Origin: DASRDZ01 sp035569495
Lineage (GTDB): Bacteria > Chloroflexota > Dormibacteria > Aeolococcales > Aeolococcaceae
Assembly (NCBI GenBank): GCA_035569495.1
Contig: DATMMX010000032.1
Location: 49,574 to 113,573, forward strand
Length of the DNA stretch: 64,000 bases
Direction of reading: 5' to 3'
Part shown: one piece after another, positions 59,000-64,000 of the stretch
Numbering within the stretch: position 1 is the stretch's first letter
Layout: the number at the start of each line of letters is the position of its first letter
The notes under the pieces: generated by a model
Told to the model about the DNA's origin: nothing
The model's database searches: none
What the model saw: the letters and a program-made list of their open reading frames with translations, nothing else
Program-made: the position numbers and the translations under genes

Positions 59000-60118
59000 G
59001 TGATTCTCATCGTCGATGACGACGAGCAGGTGCGCACCCTGCTGCGCCGCATCCTGGAACGGCACGAGTACCAATGCCAGGAGGCGGACAGCGGTGCCAC
59101 GGCGCGGGCGATGCTGCGCTCGGTCGCGCCCTCGCTGTTGCTCTGCGACGTGGCCATGCCCGACGAGTCGGGGCTGAGCCTGCTCCGCGACGTCCGCGCC
59201 AGCCACCCCGACGTCCCCACCGTCATGGTGTCCGGCCTCAACGACCCCTACCTGGCCGGAGCGGCGCTCGACGACGGCGCCTACGGCTACGTCACCAAGC
59301 CCTTCGACTCCACCCAGGTGCTCATCGCCGTGGCCAACGCGCTGCGCCGCGCCCGCCTCGAGGCGGAGAACCGCGAGCACCGCGAGGCCCTGGAGGCCAA
59401 GGTGCAGGCCCGCACCGCCGCGCTCGACGGCGCGCTGAGCGCGCTGCGCCGGTCCGACGAGCGCCGCCGCCGCCTCCTGGCCCGCATGGTCGACGCCCAG
59501 GAGGAGGAGCGCCGCCGCATCGCCGCCGACGTCCACGACGACGCGGTGCAGGTGATGACCGCCGTCAACTTCCGCCTCGAAGTCCTCCGCCGCGGCCTGA
59601 CCGATCCCCAGCAGGCCGCGGCCGCCCTCAAGCTGGAGGAGACGGTGTCGCTGTCGATCAGCCGGCTGCGCAACCTGCTCTTCGAGCTCAGCCCGCCGAC
59701 CCTGATGACCCGCGGCCTGGGCGACGCGGTGCGCGCCTTCCTGGAGCAGCAGCAGGACTGGGGGGTCACCTGGGAGGTGGAGGAGGACCTGGTCACCCAG
59801 CCGCCACCGGAGCTGCGCACCCTGCTCTTCCGCATCGGCCAGGAGGCGCTGGTCAACGTGCGCAAGCACGCCGGTCCCTGCCTGGTGGTGGTGCGCATCA
59901 GCGACCAGCAGGGCGGCGTGCTGCTCGAGGTCCGCGACACCGGGCGCGGCTGCGTCCCCGCCGACCTGGAGCAGAGCGAGGCGGGACATCTGGGCATCTC
60001 GGGGATGCGCGAGCGGGCGACCCTGGCGGGCGGCTGGTGGAAGCTGGACAGCGAGCCGGCCAAGGGCGCCCGGGTGGAGGCCTGGATCCCGCTCCCCGCC
60101 GCCGTGGCCCACGGGTGA
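59000..60118 (+). CDS. Hybrid histidine kinase: REC - HisKA_3 - HATPase
   Basis: The protein is 372 residues from GTG 59000 with GGAG 8 bases upstream. The N-terminal receiver (1-120) has the phospho-acceptor Asp50 in LLLCDVAMPDESG and the switch Lys in TKPFD. A coiled linker (about 120-165) leads to the HisKA_3 dimerisation helix EEERRRIAADVHDDAVQVMT with the phosphorylated His in VHDD. The HATPase follows (RIGQEALVNVRKHA, DTGRGC, GHLGISGMRERA). No membrane segment, so it is a cytosolic NarL-type kinase fed by another kinase. The stop overlaps the partner start (GTGA). Its place between rplL and rpoB is unusual. Confidence 0.92.
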   Translation: MILIVDDDEQVRTLLRRILERHEYQCQEADSGATARAMLRSVAPSLLLCDVAMPDESGLSLLRDVRASHPDVPTVMVSGLNDPYLAGAALDDGAYGYVTKPFDSTQVLIAVANALRRARLEAENREHREALEAKVQARTAALDGALSALRRSDERRRRLLARMVDAQEEERRRIAADVHDDAVQVMTAVNFRLEVLRRGLTDPQQAAAALKLEETVSLSISRLRNLLFELSPPTLMTRGLGDAVRAFLEQQQDWGVTWEVEEDLVTQPPPELRTLLFRIGQEALVNVRKHAGPCLVVVRISDQQGGVLLEVRDTGRGCVPADLEQSEAGHLGISGMRERATLAGGWWKLDSEPAKGARVEAWIPLPAAVAHG

Positions 60119-61320
60119 GCGTCTCGGCGCCGCTGCGGGTGCTGGTCGCCGACGACGAGGAGACGCTGCGCGAGGCCCTCGGCGACCTGATCCGCACCGA
60201 CCCCGGCCTGCAGCTGGTCGCCATCGCCGCCGACGCCCGCGAGGCGGCCGACATGGCCGAGGCCACCCGCCCCGACATCGCCCTCATCGACGTGCGCATG
60301 CCCGGCGGCGGGGTGAGCGCGGTGCAGGCGATCCGGGTCCGCTCGCCGCGCACCCGGGTGCTCGCCCTGAGCGCCTCGGGCTCGCCGGGCGACGTCCTGG
60401 AGATGCTCCGCGCCGGCGCCGCCGGCTACCTGGTCAAGGGCACCGCGCCGGGCGAGGTGCTCGACGCCGTGCACCGCGTCGCCGCCGGCCAGTCGCCGCT
60501 CTCCCCGGAGATCGCCGACAGCATCGTCCACGGCCTCGCCGACCGGCTGCAGGCGGACGCCGCCGAGGCCGAGGCGCGTGAGCGGCGCATCGCCCTGATC
60601 GACACCCTCATCAACGGGGACGCGCTGCAGATCGCCTTCCAGCCCATCCTCGAGCTGCGCTCGCGCCAGGTCACCGGCGTCGAGGCGCTGAGCCGCTTCC
60701 AGGTGTTGCCGGCGCGGCCGCCCGACCAGTGGTTCGCCGAGGCCGCGGCGCTGGGGCGTGGCGTCGAGCTGGAGGTGGCCGCGCTGCGCCAGGCGGCCAA
60801 GCACCGCGCCCAGCTCCCCCAGGCCTGGTTTCTCTCGGTGAACATCTCACCGGCGGTGCTGGTCTCCCAGGCCGGACAGCGCGCCCTCGCCGACCTGGCC
60901 TCGGGCGGCCTTGTCGTCGAGGTCACCGAGCACGCTCCTGTCGACGACTACGAGCGGCTGGCCATTGCAGTCCGCGGACTGCGCCAATTGGGGGTGCGAC
61001 TGGCGGTGGACGACGTCGGCGCCGGCTTCGCCTCGCTGCGCCACATCCTCAAGCTCGACCCCCAGGTGCTCAAGCTGGACATCTCGCTGTGCAACGGGGT
61101 GAGCGGCGACCGGGCCCGGCAGGCCCTGGCCACGGCGCTGATCTCCTTCGCCCACTCGATCGGCGCGGAGGTGGTCGCCGAGGGCATCGAGACCGACGAG
61201 GACCTCGAGACGCTGGTCGAGCTCGGCGTGGAGTTCGGCCAGGGCTGGCTGCTGGGCCGGCCGGCGCCCCCGGGCACCGTCGCCCGGGGCTCAGGCGGCG
61301 CGCAAGCTCAAAAGAGGTAG
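60115..61320 (+). CDS. Response regulator with EAL domain (c-di-GMP phosphodiesterase)
   Basis: The protein is 401 residues from GTG 60115. The receiver (1-125) has Asp59 in IALIDVRMPGGG and Lys in YLVKGTAPGE, of NarL type. A linker of about 25 residues leads to an EAL domain in place of the usual DNA-binding helix-turn-helix: AFQPILEL, GVEALSRF, FLSVNISP, VVEVTEH, LAVDDVGAGFASL, LKLDISL, EGIET and FGQGWLLGRP, so all catalytic residues seem present. Phosphorylation by the coupled kinase would set c-di-GMP hydrolysis. The C-terminal coding part holds a GC hairpin near 61266. Confidence 0.93.
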   Translation: MSVSAPLRVLVADDEETLREALGDLIRTDPGLQLVAIAADAREAADMAEATRPDIALIDVRMPGGGVSAVQAIRVRSPRTRVLALSASGSPGDVLEMLRAGAAGYLVKGTAPGEVLDAVHRVAAGQSPLSPEIADSIVHGLADRLQADAAEAEARERRIALIDTLINGDALQIAFQPILELRSRQVTGVEALSRFQVLPARPPDQWFAEAAALGRGVELEVAALRQAAKHRAQLPQAWFLSVNISPAVLVSQAGQRALADLASGGLVVEVTEHAPVDDYERLAIAVRGLRQLGVRLAVDDVGAGFASLRHILKLDPQVLKLDISLCNGVSGDRARQALATALISFAHSIGAEVVAEGIETDEDLETLVELGVEFGQGWLLGRPAPPGTVARGSGGAQAQKR

Positions 61321-61400
61321 GATGGGCGGTCCCGGAGGGCCGACAGGCGGGCCCCCGGTAGGTGCGTGGGCCACAGCGCGACGGTAGGGGCAGCCGAAGA

Positions 61401-61409
61401 TGCTACGAT
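61401..61409 (+). promoter_or_regulatory. Extended -10 promoter candidate for rpoB
   Basis: TGCTACGAT: TACGAT (61404-61409) with TG one base before it, about 60 bases ahead of the rpoB ATG. No good -35 is visible. It would let rpoB be transcribed apart from the kinase/EAL genes. Confidence 0.4.
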
Positions 61410-61468
61410 ACGCGATTGTGCCCGCGCACCTCCCCGCGTCGTCTCCACTGCCAGAGGAACTGTAGCAC

Positions 61469-64000
<2,532 letters not shown>

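Overview
This 64-kb window is a very GC-rich chromosomal segment from a free-living bacterium. Three observations support that: the gene order rpmG, tRNA-Trp, secE, nusG, rplK, rplA, rplJ, rplL and then rpoB; a menaquinol-type cytochrome b operon; and Tat, lipoprotein and LPXTG-type export signals. The RpoB N-terminus and the rpmG/tRNA-Trp/secE arrangement look closest to Chloroflexota or Dormibacterota-like soil bacteria. That placement is a guess from family resemblance, not a search result. I see no insertion sequence, prophage, CRISPR array or integrase.

Layout. 1-8.4 kb: the tail of a wall-anchored protein, an ECF sigma/anti-sigma pair, an LPMTG-anchored LVIVD protein, and a four-gene overlapping minus-strand operon (DUF4331, TPR, NicO-type transporter, SurA_N lipoprotein). 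The same GCATCC-N16-CGTA motif lies upstream of both the sigma gene and this operon, so the operon is probably under this sigma factor. 8.4-23.3 kb: MarR/MMPL efflux, two Tat-exported phospholipase-C-family enzymes, secreted proteins, UppP, a secreted phosphatase-like protein, a flippase-like membrane protein, and a two-gene cytochrome b operon with no Rieske or cytochrome c gene beside it. 23.5-33.1 kb: a DGPF protein with an ECF42 sigma factor, an SGNH hydrolase, a crotonase, a drug exporter, a GT39 glycosyltransferase, a sugar-dehydrogenase-like lipoprotein and a GT2 enzyme.

33.2-34.5 kb holds the most striking item. An archaeal/eukaryal-type tRNA-Tyr (short variable loop, C1-G72, A73) ends 11 bp before an archaeal-type tyrosyl-tRNA synthetase gene. 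34.5-46.8 kb: a DUF1992 protein, acetate kinase and phosphoketolase, two tandem GGDEF-EAL proteins (the second with a ruined GGDEF site), a PQQ-type beta-propeller protein, ROK glucokinase with class I aldolase FbaB, and a PHP phosphoesterase. 46.8-53.7 kb: a polyphosphate locus (ppk1, CHAD, SixA-like, MgtC-like) opposite ppx and a histone-H1-like basic protein.

53.8-64 kb: a GDPD-like gene, then the transcription/translation block. It has unusual insertions: a small secreted cysteine-rich protein gene runs antisense between rplA and rplJ, and a histidine kinase plus response regulator-EAL pair separates rplL from rpoB, which runs off the window end. Recurring themes are c-di-GMP turnover, phosphate and polyphosphate chemistry, TANNNT boxes a few bases before start codons (probable leaderless mRNAs), and convergent genes that share a CTAG double stop.
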